Assembly: GCF_037126465.1 (NCBI RefSeq) | Contig: NC_088206.1 | Coordinates: 26,104,790 to 26,168,789 of the forward strand | DNA: 64,000 nucleotides | Direction of reading: 5' to 3' | Source of the DNA: Ornithodoros turicata | Lineage: Eukaryota; Arthropoda; Arachnida; Ixodida; Argasidae | Part shown: positions 10,487 to 21,539 of the stretch, in pieces | How positions within the stretch are numbered: the first letter of the stretch is position 1 | How the letters are laid out: each line of letters starts with the position of its first letter | Position numbers and translations under genes: made by a program | The notes under the pieces: model-generated | Database searches by the model: none | Told to the model about the DNA's origin: nothing | The model's input: only the letters and a program-made list of their open reading frames with translations

Positions 10487-13400
10487 ACCTTGTATGAACT
10501 GTTGTAGATCTAAGCAGTACACTCACAGAAATTAAAACTTGTCAGGGAACTGTGATAATTGTTTCAGTTAATAGGCACGCACATATACGCTATAAGAAAA
10601 TTATTTATTGAGAATGCACTTCTCTGGCTACTCATGTTGTTTACATCTTCTGTTGATCACATTCATTTATCACATATTATATTCTTATATATTATTATTA
10701 TATTATCACATATTCAATCACATTAACTTTAAAATTTAGCATATATGAGAAAATATCAGGAGGGAAGTTGCTATTCATTGCTCATTCCAACCTAAAATTG
10801 AGAGAGCGTACCTGACCATTGTCATTCCTAAAATATATATTGCCATTGTAGCAAGGTCACAAAACAATAAATGTTGTCTTTTGCCACCTCCCTGCACGTT
10901 CATTGTATCCTGAAACGCATAAGTGCAAGAAATAAATCTTGAACTTGAATAAACTTGATGTTGTATAAACTTGACATAAAATATTGAATAAACTTGAACT
11001 CGTATATTCTCTTTACTCATCATCAGTGATCTTCATTACAAAAGCATATCGTGTTAGACTTTTTTTGTTTGTGTTTCACAGACTGGGTACACGAGGGCCA
11101 AAATGACAAAGTCACAACTGTTTCAAGCTCCAAATAGTCCTGTTGCAATTTGAAGACCATACGTGGAGCTGCATTTTTTGGAACATGCTCCACATAACAA
11201 GCATGACAAGGTCAGCACTAGATAGCAGGACCCCGTCCCCAAGCAGCTTTTCTCACGCTGCAGTTGCATTCAACATAAGCATGTGAGTGCTGGAGGTGGA
11301 CATTCAGTTTGGCACAACCGCGCCTGCAAATAATCAGAACAAATAAAGGAAGAAGCAAACAAACATAGAAGGGCTGTACTTCAAAAAGAGATAACTCCTG
11401 TGTCTCAAGGAGGTGTTACCACTTTCTAACTAACTTAATTGATTAAGCTTACATCACTACCTGATTAACTGTCCTAACGAGTGTGATCTAATTGCGTGAA
11501 GTAATTATTTGGGCTGCTTCGGTGTGTCCATATTTGCGAGGCAAAGCACCGCTGTCGTTTACTAAAAGACTTACTAAAAGCTTGATATAAATAATACTAA
11601 ACGCATGCATACACGGCTAAAACAACGGCTGTGATTCTACAGAACGATCTCTTTCTGCCATGCGAGTATATCTTTTCCCGGACCGTTCTTTATGGAACAA
11701 TTTTTGTCCAAAACGCAGCATGGGATATTACATACATGGTTGTTGTTAACTTCACATCGTTTCTTATTGAAATATTGGATGGGGAACGTACTGTAGTACA
11801 ATACCCAGCGCTGCACTGCTGTGACGGTCTAGTTTCGGAATGCATAACATAACGTAATTAAGAATCGAACGGCAGGACACCTGTGAAACACTGTTAGGAT
11901 ACATCAGTATACTGGTACCTTACAAAATTGTGTGATGACAAACAACGATCAACGCCTGCAGCGCAATAAATACTCACAATCTATGTTGCCTCCCATTGTT
12001 TTCTATGGGCGCACAGTGCGCTTTAGGGCCTCCCACTGATCTCTATGTATAAAGGCTGGATCGCGCATGGGAGAGGGGCTCGTGGGGGAGAGGCGTGCCT
12101 TCGGGCCGCCATGTTGGTGGGCCCTAAAGTGCTGTGTGTGCCCATAGAAAACAATGGGAGGCAACGGAGATTGTGAGTATTTATTGCGCTGCTAGCATTG
12201 ATCGTTGTTTGTCATCACACAATTTTGTAAGGTGCCAGTATACTGATGTATCCTAACAGTGTTTCACAGGTGTCCCGCCGTTCGATTCTTAATTACGTTA
12301 TGTTTTGCATTCCGAAACTAGACCGTCACTGCAGTGCAGCGCTGGGGATTGTACTACAGCACGTTTCCCAGCCAATATTTCAATAAGAAACGACTTGAGG
12401 TTAACAACAACCATGTATATAATATCCCGTACTGCGTTCTGAACAAAAATTGTTCCATAAAAGAACGGTCCGGGAAAAGATATACTCGCATGGCAGAAAG
12501 AGATCGTTCTGTAGAATCACAGCCGTTGTTTTAGCCGTGTATGCGTTTAGTATGATTTATATCAAGCATCGCCTTAGAAAGAGCCTTTTAGTAAACGACA
12601 GCGGTGCTTTGCCTCGCAAATATGAACACACCGAAGCAGCCCAAATAATTACTTCACGCAATTAGATCACACTCGTTAGGACAGTTAATCAGGTAGTGCA
12701 TGATGTAAGCTTAATCAATTAAGTTACTTAGAAAGTGGTAACACCTCCTTGAGACACAGGACTTATCTCTTTTTGAACTAAGTACAGCCGTTCTATGTTT
12801 GTTTGCTTCTTCCTTTATTTGTTCTGATTATTTGCAGGCGCTGTTGTGCCAAACTGAATGTCCTTCTCCAGCACTCACGTGCTTTTGTTGAATACAACTG
12901 CAGCGTGAGAAAAGCTGCTTGGGGACGGGGTCCTGCTATCCAGTGCTGACTTTGTCATGCTTGTTATGTGGAGCATGTTCCAAAAAATGCAGCTCCACAT
13001 ATGGTGTTCAAGTTGCAACAGGACTATTTGGAGCTTGAAACAGTTGTGATTTTGTCATTTTGGCCCTCGTGTACCCAGTCTGTGAAACGCAAACAAAAAA
13101 GTCTAACACGATATGCTTTTGTAATGAAGATCACTGATGATGAGTAAAGAGAATATACGAGTTCAAGTTTATTCAATATTTTATATCATTCATTATATTA
13201 TTCAACATTTTATGTCAAGTTTATACAACATCAAGTTTGTTCAAGTTCAAGATTTATTTCTTGCACTTATGCGTTTCAGGATACAATGAACGTGCAGGCA
13301 GGTGGCAAAAGACTACGTTTATTGTTTTGTGACCTTGCTACAATGGCAATATATATTTTAGGAATGACAATGGTCAGGTACGCTCTCTAAATTTGTAGCA

Positions 13401-13733
13401 CTCAATTTTAGGTTGGAGTGAGCAATGAATAGCAACTTCCCTCCTGATATTTTCTCATATATGGTAAATTTTAAATTTAATGTGATCGAATATGTGATAA
13501 TATAATAATAATATATAAGAATATAATATGTGATAAATGAATGTGATCAACAGTAGATGTAAACAACATGAGTAGCCAGGGCATTCACAATAAATAATTT
13601 TCTTCTTATAGCGTATATGTGCATGCCTATTAACTGAAACAATTATCACAGTTCCCTGACAAGTTTTAATTTCTGAGAGTGTACTGTAGAGGCTGCTTAG
13701 ATCTACAACAGTTCATACAAGGTATTATATACT
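10487..13733. repeat. 3.2-kb inverted repeat made by two head-to-head element copies
   Basis: Sequence 10487 to about 12030 is the inverted copy of about 12110-13733. Shared blocks in opposite orientation include the GTTGCCTCCCATTGTTTTC region, the GACCGTTCTTTATGGAAC region and the ACTCATGTTGTTTACATC region. The arms are about 1.6 kb with a spacer near 100 bp. The palindrome results from the A ends of copies 1 and 1' facing each other. Confidence 0.88.
12034..13733 (+). mobile_element. 3-kb TIR element, copy 1' (truncated)
   Basis: This begins with CACTGATCTCTATGTATAAA and GGCTGGATCGCGCATGGG, the same A end as copy 2 at 33334, and stays collinear with it through GGTATTATATACT. It then breaks off into a TA microsatellite at 13734. 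The second half of the element is missing. There is no coding content of note. Confidence 0.85.
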
Positions 13734-13806
13734 ATATATTACTATATATATATACTATATATATATATATACTATATATTATATACTATATTTATATATA
13801 TATACA
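13734..13806. repeat. (TA)n microsatellite
   Basis: This is an imperfect TATA/ACTATAT run of about 70 bp at the break point of copy 1'. It grew from, or captured, the TATATACT sequence of the element. Confidence 0.93.
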
Positions 13807-14089
13807 CAACATCCAAAGCTTCGCACTTAATTCCATGTGAACCGTTATTTGAACCGGAAACCGGTCTTTTTTTACCGGTTTAGTTCCGGTTCAGCTCCAA
13901 GATGGCGCCGACTCTTTCGGTTTGGTTCAGTTCCGGTTCGGCCAAAAATAACGGCTTATAACGGTTTCCGGTTCGGGTTCGGTTCGACTCTCTGCTATAG
14001 CAATGCATTGACCGTTACTGTAGAAAAGTTCAGCGGCAGAAAATGGGAGGTTGGTTGATGGTGTGCATTGTCCTGGAGGGATTTACGAT
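13807..14089. other. CCGGTT-rich stretch, no gene seen
   Basis: This stretch is dominated by variants of AACCGGTT and TTCCGG between 13838 and 13985. Such word repetition is common at the ends of hAT-like elements, but no opposite end or duplication was found. The 73-codon ORF across it is low complexity. Confidence 0.4.
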
Positions 14090-15416
14090 GAGCACTGTTC
14101 TTCGAATAAGAGGAGTGTGTGTGCTTAGAAATAGTTTGATGTTGGTTTTCTGCTTTGTTCAAGTGTTTCTCTTCGCTTTTTTCCACCTTGTTGTCTGACA
14201 AACATGCGCTGACATGCCCAGACCTGTTCGGTCATGCTTTCCTTCTACATGTAGTTTCTTCTTTTTGACAAGGAACATTCTTGTCTTGACGATAGTGCTG
14301 CCTTGAATGGGAGTAGAGCTAGAACGATTCTTAATAATTTGCTATTCGTTTAGTTCAGAGAGTAGCCGCAAGGGGGACAGATGTGTGGCTTTATTCAGGA
14401 GGAACAAAGCGTCATTCAGTTATCTGCCTGGCTCTCGGATGGGACGGACATGTCTCGATTAGCTCGTTGTATGTAGCCATTGATGGAGTTACGTGTTAGG
14501 ATATCTTGTTCTTTTGCAAGTCTCATTTAGTAAGACTTTGGAGTTCCTACAATCACCTCTGATGTGTGGTGTTTTTCTGCAATACTTTTTCTGTTTCCTA
14601 TGCAATCGTTATGGTAGAATAAAGGAAATAATTGTGGGATAGTGATTCAATAAATGACAGGTCCCCTGTCTAGAGCGTACGCGTCCTTGAGCCACACAGC
14701 TGCATGCTTGGGTGATGACGTCATACCGCGACTCTATTGTTTCAGGTGGACCTTGTCCAGTTGGATATTAGTGGAAAAAAAAACAGTGTAGCCCTGAGAC
14801 AATAGGATGACGTCACGACCAATGAGCAAAGCCTGCAGAGGGCGCAAGGATTCACTTCTCTCTTGGACACTGGCGGGTGTGGATGCGTTAATTCTGTTCC
14901 TAGCAATTGCGTTGGCCGTTAGTGGAAGAGCGTAGCTTCGGTGGGGTTCCTAATGGGATGCGGATGTGTGGTTCATCACTAGTGAATGGTGTGAACTGTG
15001 TGGTGAATGGTGACGATTGTGGTGGATTTTGTGACGAACGGAGTTACAATGAAGGAATGCTGTGTACGTGTCCGATGATGGTGAGATTTTTTCACTCTCT
15101 TCAAGTGTTTTTCTGTGTTTGCTTTCTTCTGTTGGCCAGCGCTCGTGCGATTTTTCCTCGTATGACAGGGCTCCTGACATGCCCCGACCTGCATGCTTTC
15201 CTTTGTTGACACTTTGTATTTTTTTTCTGAACACGAAAGGTTCATGTTGATCGTTCTTGTCTTGACCATGACGCTAGTGCTGCTCCACCCTTGATCTGAA
15301 TGGGAATAGTGCTAGGACGATTCTTCATAATTTTTGGCGATTAAATTAGTTCTGAAAGTAACCGCAAGAGGGACAGATGCATGACTTTATAGAGGAGAAA
15401 AAAGCATTACAATTCA

Positions 15417-16767
15417 AAAACAAGGGAAAGGGTGCAGGCTAGCTGGTATAGATCCATGAAGAAGACCGAGAGACACGGACACAGAAGACGATACACGTAG
15501 GTTCTCAGACACAGCAATAAAATTTATTAGTTCATCTCAACTTAAAACCTAAAAATCTTCGAAGGGGTGCGAGAGGGATAAAAGACGCATTGCTAACTAC
15601 GTTTCCCCTGGTGGCAATCTCCAAGGATTCCCGAAACAACCTTCGGTGTGCGTAGGGTTCCCACGCAAGCACTGTAGTGTCCTTGAAGCAAGGCTGGCAA
15701 CCTCTACAATCCCGTAAATGATCTACCAGTTCCGAAGACCCGGCCATTCTTTCAACATTTGCTGCATGTTCCCTAATCCGGTCATTGAGGCACCGGCGCG
15801 TCTGGCCAACGTACACAAAGCCGCACTCAAGGGGAATAGAATACACAACGTTCTGCTTGCAAGGAACAAAAGGCTTCCTGTGCCTCACGCCACAAGATTC
15901 AGATTTAGAGCTGAAGGGGGTCAAACGACTTAATTTAAAGGCATTGGAAAAAACAACTTTGATATTATAGTATTTAGCGACAGCAAGAATGTTGTGAGCA
16001 ACTGCATGAAAATAGGGAATAACAACTACATTACGAGAGTTTCCATCATTCCATGGTCTACAGTGTGAACTTTCAAGCAATTTCATGGCCCTCTTCGCAA
16101 TGAATTGGGTGTCATACCCGGCCTGCGTGAGTCTTTCACATTGCTTCCGTAAACTACTCCAAACAAAATGAAAACAGCTTTTCTTTGTTGCAGCATTCAA
16201 GAGGGATGTACAAACACCGAACTTAACAAGTTTAGAATGTGCGCTTGAGTAGGGCAGGACCGGCTTGCAGTTTTCTTTTCCATATGACCAACAAAAACCC
16301 GGGTTACAATGAAATGTGAGGTCCAGGAACCTCAGCATCCCATGAGAGGGTTGCTCTACACAAAACTTTAACTCGGGTGCTGCTGTACTAACGGCCTGTA
16401 AGGTAGAATCTACACATATAGAACCAGCATCAGAGATAACAATGATATCATCAACAAACCGACGAATCAAAACACGCTTTTGACTCCCATAACTTGTAAG
16501 CTTGCCCAGCTCAATGTCCAAGGTATTTAGATAAATTTCTGATAAGACAGGAGCGACCGCGGATCCAATGCATACACCATCTTTCTGAACGAACAAACAA
16601 TTGTCAACAGAGATAACCGTAGATTTCAAATAACACTCTAGAATACTGAGAAAATCATCACAGGAAAGACCAACTTCAGACTGAAAAACAACCAACTGAT
16701 CTTCAATAAAATGTTTGACTGTCCTGAGTAGAACCTTTACGTTCAGCGAGTAATACAAATCTTTTAT
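15417..16767 (-). mobile_element. 5'-truncated Penelope-like retroelement insertion
   Basis: The 1351-bp insertion is flanked by ATTCA (15412-15416 and 16768-16772) and interrupts the second ~0.96-kb tandem unit: CATTACAATTCA on the left joins CAGTTCTGTGCC on the right. Its orientation is minus. The 3' region at the left end holds the stop codon, about 115 bp of untranslated sequence and an A-rich border. The 5' part (N-terminal region, start of RT and upstream pLTR) is absent. Confidence 0.88.
15532..16767 (-). CDS. Penelope-like reverse transcriptase with GIY-YIG endonuclease (partial)
   Basis: This is an open frame of about 411 codons with no internal stop, entered at the truncation point 16767. 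No natural start is present. Numbering from 16758, the RT core shows a GSAVAP block near residue 66 and the catalytic box RRFVDDIIV, with F-V-D-D at residues 101-104. After a thumb and linker comes a GIY-YIG nuclease at about residues 300-390: VVYSIPLECGFVYVGQT, with the second tyrosine at residue 316, followed by an R...EH segment. RT plus a C-terminal GIY-YIG is the Penelope hallmark. It would copy element RNA at a nicked target in the nucleus. The missing RT N-terminus makes this copy inactive, but the intact frame implies recent insertion. A C-terminal relic of a relative lies at 56050-56160. Confidence 0.93.
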   Translation of the reverse strand: MKDLYYSLNVKVLLRTVKHFIEDQLVVFQSEVGLSCDDFLSILECYLKSTVISVDNCLFVQKDGVCIGSAVAPVLSEIYLNTLDIELGKLTSYGSQKRVLIRRFVDDIIVISDAGSICVDSTLQAVSTAAPELKFCVEQPSHGMLRFLDLTFHCNPGFCWSYGKENCKPVLPYSSAHSKLVKFGVCTSLLNAATKKSCFHFVWSSLRKQCERLTQAGYDTQFIAKRAMKLLESSHCRPWNDGNSRNVVVIPYFHAVAHNILAVAKYYNIKVVFSNAFKLSRLTPFSSKSESCGVRHRKPFVPCKQNVVYSIPLECGFVYVGQTRRCLNDRIREHAANVERMAGSSELVDHLRDCRGCQPCFKDTTVLAWEPYAHRRLFRESLEIATRGNVVSNASFIPLAPLRRFLGFKLR

Positions 16768-17320
16768 ATTCAGTTCTGTGCCTGGCTCTCGGATGGAAAG
16801 GACGTATCGTTCTGCGCTCCTGTGACTGCCGTTGTGGTGGGCTGATTTGTTGTGTAACTAATTCTTTCGCACGTGATAACTTTGTCCCCCCTTTTTTATG
16901 ATTTTCATGCCAGTGCATGTCGGGTGCTGGTTGCTGTTGTCCAGGCATCCCCGCCATTTTCTATCTTCTTTTGCCTTGGAAACGAGAGTAGCGCTGGCAT
17001 AATTCTTAATAATTTTGTCATGAAATTAGTTGAGAAAGTAACCGCTAGGGGGTTGCGGATGCGTGACTGTATAGAGGAGAAAAAACCATTACGAGTCAGT
17101 TCTCTGCCTGGCTGTCGGATGGAGCAGTCGCAACGTTCCCCGCACCCCGTGACTGCTGTTGTGGTGGGCTGCTTTCCTTCTGTGCCTGATCCTTTCTCTT
17201 GTTAGCTATTGATGGTTAGCATATTTACTCTTGCTTTCTCAGTCTCTGTAATATGAGTATTTTTCTCCTTGCATGTCCAGAGCTGTCCTAACCTGCCCAG
17301 ACATGCCATGATGACGTCAC

Positions 17321-17870
17321 AGGATGTCCAGAACTTGTGGTCACAGCTGAAGATGCTTTGTAACCTGCCTCTGTGCTCCGTCGCCCAGCGATGGTCAGCG
17401 GCCGTTCCGGACCGCTTTCTTCAAGTTTGCGTCGTTGATTTTCAACTAAACTCCTTCTCTCCACTCTGTCTCTACCTATTTCTTATTTTTTATCAGCTCA
17501 AGTAGTCGGCAATTCACACAGTGGTCTGGACACGTCTTAGATGCTCCCCAATTAGTGTAATGACTTCCTGAATGGTCCTAATTACTGTGGGGAGTCCCAA
17601 ATTGCTCTAATTGCTAATTAATGGCGTCCAGATCACTGTAGGATTTACCGGCTTCTTGAGCTGACTATATGCTACTGCTACCAGCCTTTGCACGACGCCC
17701 TCGCTTCGCGATGTAGTGCCGGCTCTCTCTCTCCCCCCAGTCCCCACTTGGCCCCGCCGCACTACATTCGCGCGCGGAGTGATTCCTTAGGGGGGGGGGG
17801 GGGCAAATGTATGACTTATGTTGTCACTGACTATAGTGGATTCGAACAATAAAGTGAGAGATGGAAGCCG
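17321..17870. other. Intergenic, poly-G run, no gene seen
   Basis: There is a run of 14 G around 17790 and some direct ATTAC/AATTGC words, but no convincing ORF, domain or RNA gene. Confidence 0.5.
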
Positions 17871-17877
17871 CCGACCA

Positions 17878-18060
17878 TCAGCGTTGTACCCGTTACCGAA
17901 ATATGGTATCTTGATACCGATACTGGTTACTTGACTAAACAGTATCGAAATACCGATACTTCTTTTTAAGGTAACTAAGTACCGCTACCGTTACTACAAA
18001 AATAGTAATGCGATACTGCCCGATACTTTTGTTGAAAATACTAAGGTGATGCACATTAGA
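17878..18060 (+). mobile_element. hAT-like terminus, single end
   Basis: This starts near CATCAGCGTTGTACCCGTTACC and continues with many GATACCGATAC and GTTACT words, the style of ends seen in hAT elements. A similar GTGCCCGTTACC stretch lies at 55765. No second end or 8-bp duplication was located, so this is tentative. Confidence 0.4.
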
Positions 18061-18693
18061 AATCTCGCTTACGTGAACGCCCCATTTGTATAATAGCAAA
18101 TTGGGAGAAGACAGTTTTGCAGTAAAAGGATTGCATATTTATTATGTAGCTCGACACTTTGCCTGACTTTTATCAATAGCTGGTTCTCAGTGTTCTTCTG
18201 TCATCCTAGCAGGCCGTGCTCTCTCCGGCAGGTGACAGAGGCCGATACGACAATTACGTTAGTGTCAGGCTCACACATGCCGTTGAGTCCAATGACAAAG
18301 GAAACCTATCCGAAGTTACAACACCACAGTACATATGTGAGCGTGACTCAGTCTGACATGGCAGCTTAGCAGTGGCATCTAGAGCGCACTGTCCAGGGCT
18401 TGACCTCTGTTCGTTGACCTAAACTGTTTTGTTGAGTGCAGCGTGGTTATTTCCTCCTGGTTCGAAAAAAAAAGTGAACATGCGTTTGGTATAGTTCCCG
18501 TTGCGGAGCACGTAAGCACAGGGGTGACACAAACCCGCCATTGTTGTCACTACCCTCAAGCGGGTGCTTTTGGCAAAACTGCCATCTTGTCCTGGTCGCA
18601 CGTAATAGAAAACGTCATTTTGAGGTCAAGTGACTTTGTTTACATGTCGTTTTGTCGCTTACTGACATATTTCCTTCGTCATAAAGCCAAGAG
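18061..18693. other. Intergenic, no gene seen
   Basis: No domain, repeat border or RNA gene was identified. Small ORFs on both strands conflict with each other. Confidence 0.45.
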
Positions 18694-19161
18694 ATGAACG
18701 TATTTTGCAGCGTAAACTATGCGGTGCTTCTTCCGCAACATGGTAGCCCATTTCTCCTTAGTTTAAGTACACCGGATCGGCTCAGTAGGTCTCAACGCTC
18801 GGTCGTCATCGCATCATCACAGGATGTGATAAAAAACTGCTTCGAAAAAGAAGAGCCTCGAAATGAATCCATTATGACTGCATTTCGATACGTCATAGAC
18901 ATGGTCGTATTCGAAGATATGGTAGAAATTACAGAAGTGAAGACCTGTGCAGGAATTTGTATGCCGAATCTACAACAGTTAGAAAAATATCTGCCCATCA
19001 ACATCGGAAGGACCACTGGGATTGATGGAGTTTTTGAGGTCGGCCAACGAAGAATTGAAGTACTCGACACCAGATGTAATCGTAATCACTGCAATGGCAT
19101 TGCATTCATCAAGAGAGCAGTGAGATCAAATTATCATATACAAGCGGTCTATATCGCATGA
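18694..19161 (+). CDS. Unidentified protein-like ORF, 155 codons
   Basis: I do not recognise this protein. From about residue 44 the composition looks natural: mixed charged and hydrophobic segments (QDVIKNCFEKEEPRNESI, FRYVIDMVVFEDMVEITEV) and four cysteines in the last third. The first 40 residues look less protein-like. An AG-ending acceptor-like CATCACAG sits at 18815-18822, so the true start may be an exon border rather than the ATG at 18694. The surrounding 2.2 kb is distinctly AT-rich. It could be a host exon, an old integrated viral gene or part of an unknown element. The sequence alone does not decide. Confidence 0.4.
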   Translation: MNVFCSVNYAVLLPQHGSPFLLSLSTPDRLSRSQRSVVIASSQDVIKNCFEKEEPRNESIMTAFRYVIDMVVFEDMVEITEVKTCAGICMPNLQQLEKYLPINIGRTTGIDGVFEVGQRRIEVLDTRCNRNHCNGIAFIKRAVRSNYHIQAVYIA

Positions 19162-19233
19162 TTCATTATGGATTTGTTGAAATTACGTGTAACTATTCAC
19201 ATGGAAAGTACATAAAAAATCTTATCATGTGAT

Positions 19234-19698
19234 ATGTTCCACACCACGGCTATGCAATTATTTTCTTCTACCAGTTCTTGCTACCAGTTCCATATTGTTG
19301 TACAAGGTCTGATGTATCATCACTTATTGAAACTCAACGACCATATCAACTGCGGTGGACAACCGGACGATTTTCATCTAATAATCTCTTGTACGCCATT
19401 CAAGAATCTTCATACAAAGAAAGGAAATATCAAAAAGAGATTGCGCAAGCTCGTGACAACTAAATGCAACTTACTGAAGCGATACAAATACGGCGACATC
19501 GTATTGCATTGCATTGCATTAATCAGTGCTGGATTCGAGCGACCCATAATAAGACACCACTATATGATGCATTCTCAATTCATCAATCAAGACAACAAAC
19601 GAAAACTTCAGTTTGGAATAGGACAATTGTACTTTATCAAAATAAACAAGTGTATAATTGAAATAACATATGTAATTTATTTGTCATTACTATCATGA
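19234..19698 (+). CDS. Unidentified ORF, 154 codons, with competing frame
   Basis: I do not recognise this. The frame is rich in Lys, Ile, His and Tyr. A second plus frame over 19278-19661 (61 codons, a TAA, then 65 codons) also reads like protein, for example RPYQLRWTTGRFSSNNLLY. One of the two is probably the decayed true frame. It follows the 18694-19161 ORF by 72 bp on the same strand within the same AT-rich segment, so they may share an origin. Confidence 0.3.
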   Translation: MFHTTAMQLFSSTSSCYQFHIVVQGLMYHHLLKLNDHINCGGQPDDFHLIISCTPFKNLHTKKGNIKKRLRKLVTTKCNLLKRYKYGDIVLHCIALISAGFERPIIRHHYMMHSQFINQDNKRKLQFGIGQLYFIKINKCIIEITYVIYLSLLS

Positions 19699-19699
19699 A

Positions 19700-20260
19700 C
19701 TTTATGCATCGCAACGAAAACAGATTAACAGATTGACTTCGATTGTATTTAGCATGGTTTGATTGAGAACAATGATTGCTGAGGAAACGTATATTCCACA
19801 CTACGTGCAAGAATACAAGCTGACTATCAAATAGGTTTTACCCGACTACCAATAAACTATTTCCCTCTCTCCTGTCAACAATAGAACGCAGAAACTCATT
19901 ATCTTTACAACTTCAAGATCCGAAGGATAGAATTGACGGAGAAGAATCGGTACAATTATGTCATTGAAATTCCCATGATATATCAATCTTTGTTTACAAA
20001 AGAGGATCACTAATCTTTTGTGAAAACTTATCATATTTTGTGAATTAAATTGCACACCGTGTATACGTCTTAACCAGCTGTACTAGCTCTCTTGTCCTCT
20101 TATTCTTGAGCAATGACAAATGTATGATTGAAAGAATGTCTACAATAACAACAACTCTTTTGACAATATATGTTGAAAGGAATCTATTATCAAATGCTGC
20201 GATACAAATGGGTGATTTTACAAGCATGACGTGCAGGCGGAGTCTACAATTCTAATCACG
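19700..20260 (+). pseudogene. Possible decayed coding segment in AT-rich region
   Basis: Two short plus-strand frames read naturally. One ends with KNRYNYVIEIPMIYQ around 19930-19990; the other reads SNDKCMIERMSTITTTLL near 20110-20160. Each is closed by stops within about 70 codons. They lie downstream of the two unidentified ORFs in the same orientation. This may be the remains of a larger gene block, or chance in AT-rich DNA. Confidence 0.25.
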
Positions 20261-21080
20261 CAATCCTCGTAGCACACAGCACACAAACGAATATGGGATA
20301 AATTCTAACTGGCAATCAGATTTTCGGAGAAGCGAACCACACAATTATCATCAGAAATGTTTAACTAATATAAAATAAGGATTAGCATCATGTGAAGCAC
20401 AATGGAAAATATGTAAATTTAATTAATATTTTCTAAGCAAATATTCCTTTTGCAAATGTAATCATTATAAGCAGCACAGGTCACACATAAACGTAGATCA
20501 TTTATCCAATTCACAAAATGTACCCGAGGTTTCCCGAAGACATTGTCCTATTCATAGTGTCATAGCTTACGGACACTACAAATGGAAAGGGCATACTTTA
20601 ATTTTAGAGTCTCTTAGGTCATAATGAGGTAAAACGCAAACCCTACAGCAACGATCATTTCTTGTTTAAATTTTCAAAGACAAAACTGTACACACTTTCT
20701 TACAAGTTAGAGATTTTTTAAAGATACAGATTAAAAAGTCGTACATAGTCAGACATCCTATACAACATATTTGATTGTGCATTAAATGCTAAAGTTTATG
20801 GGAACAATTCAAGGAGACGTCTTGTAAAGTGAAGACTACCACACATCAGCAAGTGTTTAATTAAAATTTGAACGGGTGTTTTACGGTGCAATTTACGAAC
20901 TTAGTTGTAGAACGTGTAATTTTTACAATACGCAAGCTTTAGCTCGCTGACTTGACACACGAAGGTTTTAAGAAGTCTTTGGCGATGACAGAAAATTTAA
21001 TCAATGAGTTTCATATTTGCTATATACACTACAAGGCAATGTGGATTCTCCCTGCTGTGGAGATTGATAACTACGAATAT
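20261..21080. other. AT-rich intergenic, no gene seen
   Basis: No domain or terminal repeat was seen. A 91-codon plus ORF at 20952-21227 runs into an inverted repeat and is probably not coding. Confidence 0.45.
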
Positions 21081-21082
21081 TC

Positions 21083-21320
21083 TTCGAATGAAATTTACTT
21101 ACAACTCGAAGAAAGGGTCATCCTCGTGACGACATACTGGTTTCCGGAAAAAAGCAACACGCTCGCGTGCGGTAGCGCGCTAACGCGCCGAGTGCAGAAT
21201 CGCGTTCTGTTTCGGGAACGTCCTTAGCGTCGTGGAAACGTCGCCCAGCGTGCTGCAGAAACGTCTTCGTCGTCACGCGGATGACCCTCTCTGCGAGTTT
21301 TAAGTAAATTTTATTCGTAG
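21083..21320. mobile_element. Fold-back MITE, ~51-bp arms
   Basis: The arms 21083-21133 and 21269-21320 share GAAATTTACTTACAACTCG, then AGGGTCATCCTCGTGACGAC in inverse, with several mismatches. They enclose a GC-rich centre of about 135 bp full of CGCG words. No duplication was identified. Confidence 0.7.
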
Positions 21321-21364
21321 AACGTGAAGAAAAGCAATGTGCAAGTTTCCGGCGATGCAGAATC

Positions 21365-21535
21365 AAAAATAACAAAGACGGTTAAGAGCATCAGCTGTTT
21401 ACTATATACATTAAAAACAAGACTTTCATGCAGTAGGCTGCACTTCTTCAGAAGAAGTGCAGCCTACTGCACGAAAGTCTTGTTTTTAATGTATATAGTA
21501 AACAGCTGATGCTCTTAACCGTCCTTGTTATTTTT
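21365..21535. mobile_element. Fold-back hairpin element, ~85-bp arms, full copy
   Basis: A near-perfect palindrome is centred at about 21450. From each end it reads AAAAATAACAAAGACGG, GTTAAGAGCATCAGCTG, TTTACTATATACATT, AAAAACAAGACTTTC, GCAGTAGGCTGCACTTCTTC. Related copies lie at 43509-43620 and 47852-47965, with half a copy at 49218-49303. It has no coding content. Confidence 0.9.
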
Positions 21536-21539
21536 AAAT

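Larger units (their letters stand above)
7328..12033 (-). mobile_element. 3-kb TIR element, copy 1 (reversed, with two insertions)
   Basis: The left end, CACTGATCTCGATTGTAAAAG then GGCTGGATCGCG, matches in inverse the right end of the complete copy at 33334-36355. The order of sequence is the reverse of that copy. The copy is enlarged by a 957-bp non-LTR insertion (7349-8305) that splits the terminal repeat, and by an 836-bp hAT MITE (8809-9644). The far end is truncated at 12033, losing about 100 bp of terminus, where another copy begins. Small ORFs (for example 10225-10413 and 9907-10092) are shared with copy 2 only because the copies are recent. No transposase is recognised. The left border cuts into the satellite after GCGGGCTC. 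Confidence 0.8.
14090..17320. repeat. Three diverged tandem copies of a ~0.96-kb unit
   Basis: The blocks recur in order. GACATGCCCAGACCTG is at 14211, 15175 and (variant) 17295. The block ending in AGTAACCGCAAG, GGACAGATG and a TATAGAGGAG-type word is at 14356, 15358 and 17036. CTGCCTGGCTCTCGGATGG is at about 14425, 16780 and 17106. The spacing is about 0.96-1.0 kb once the 1351-bp Penelope insertion in the second copy is removed. Identity looks moderate. The unit has no recognised coding content. Confidence 0.75.
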
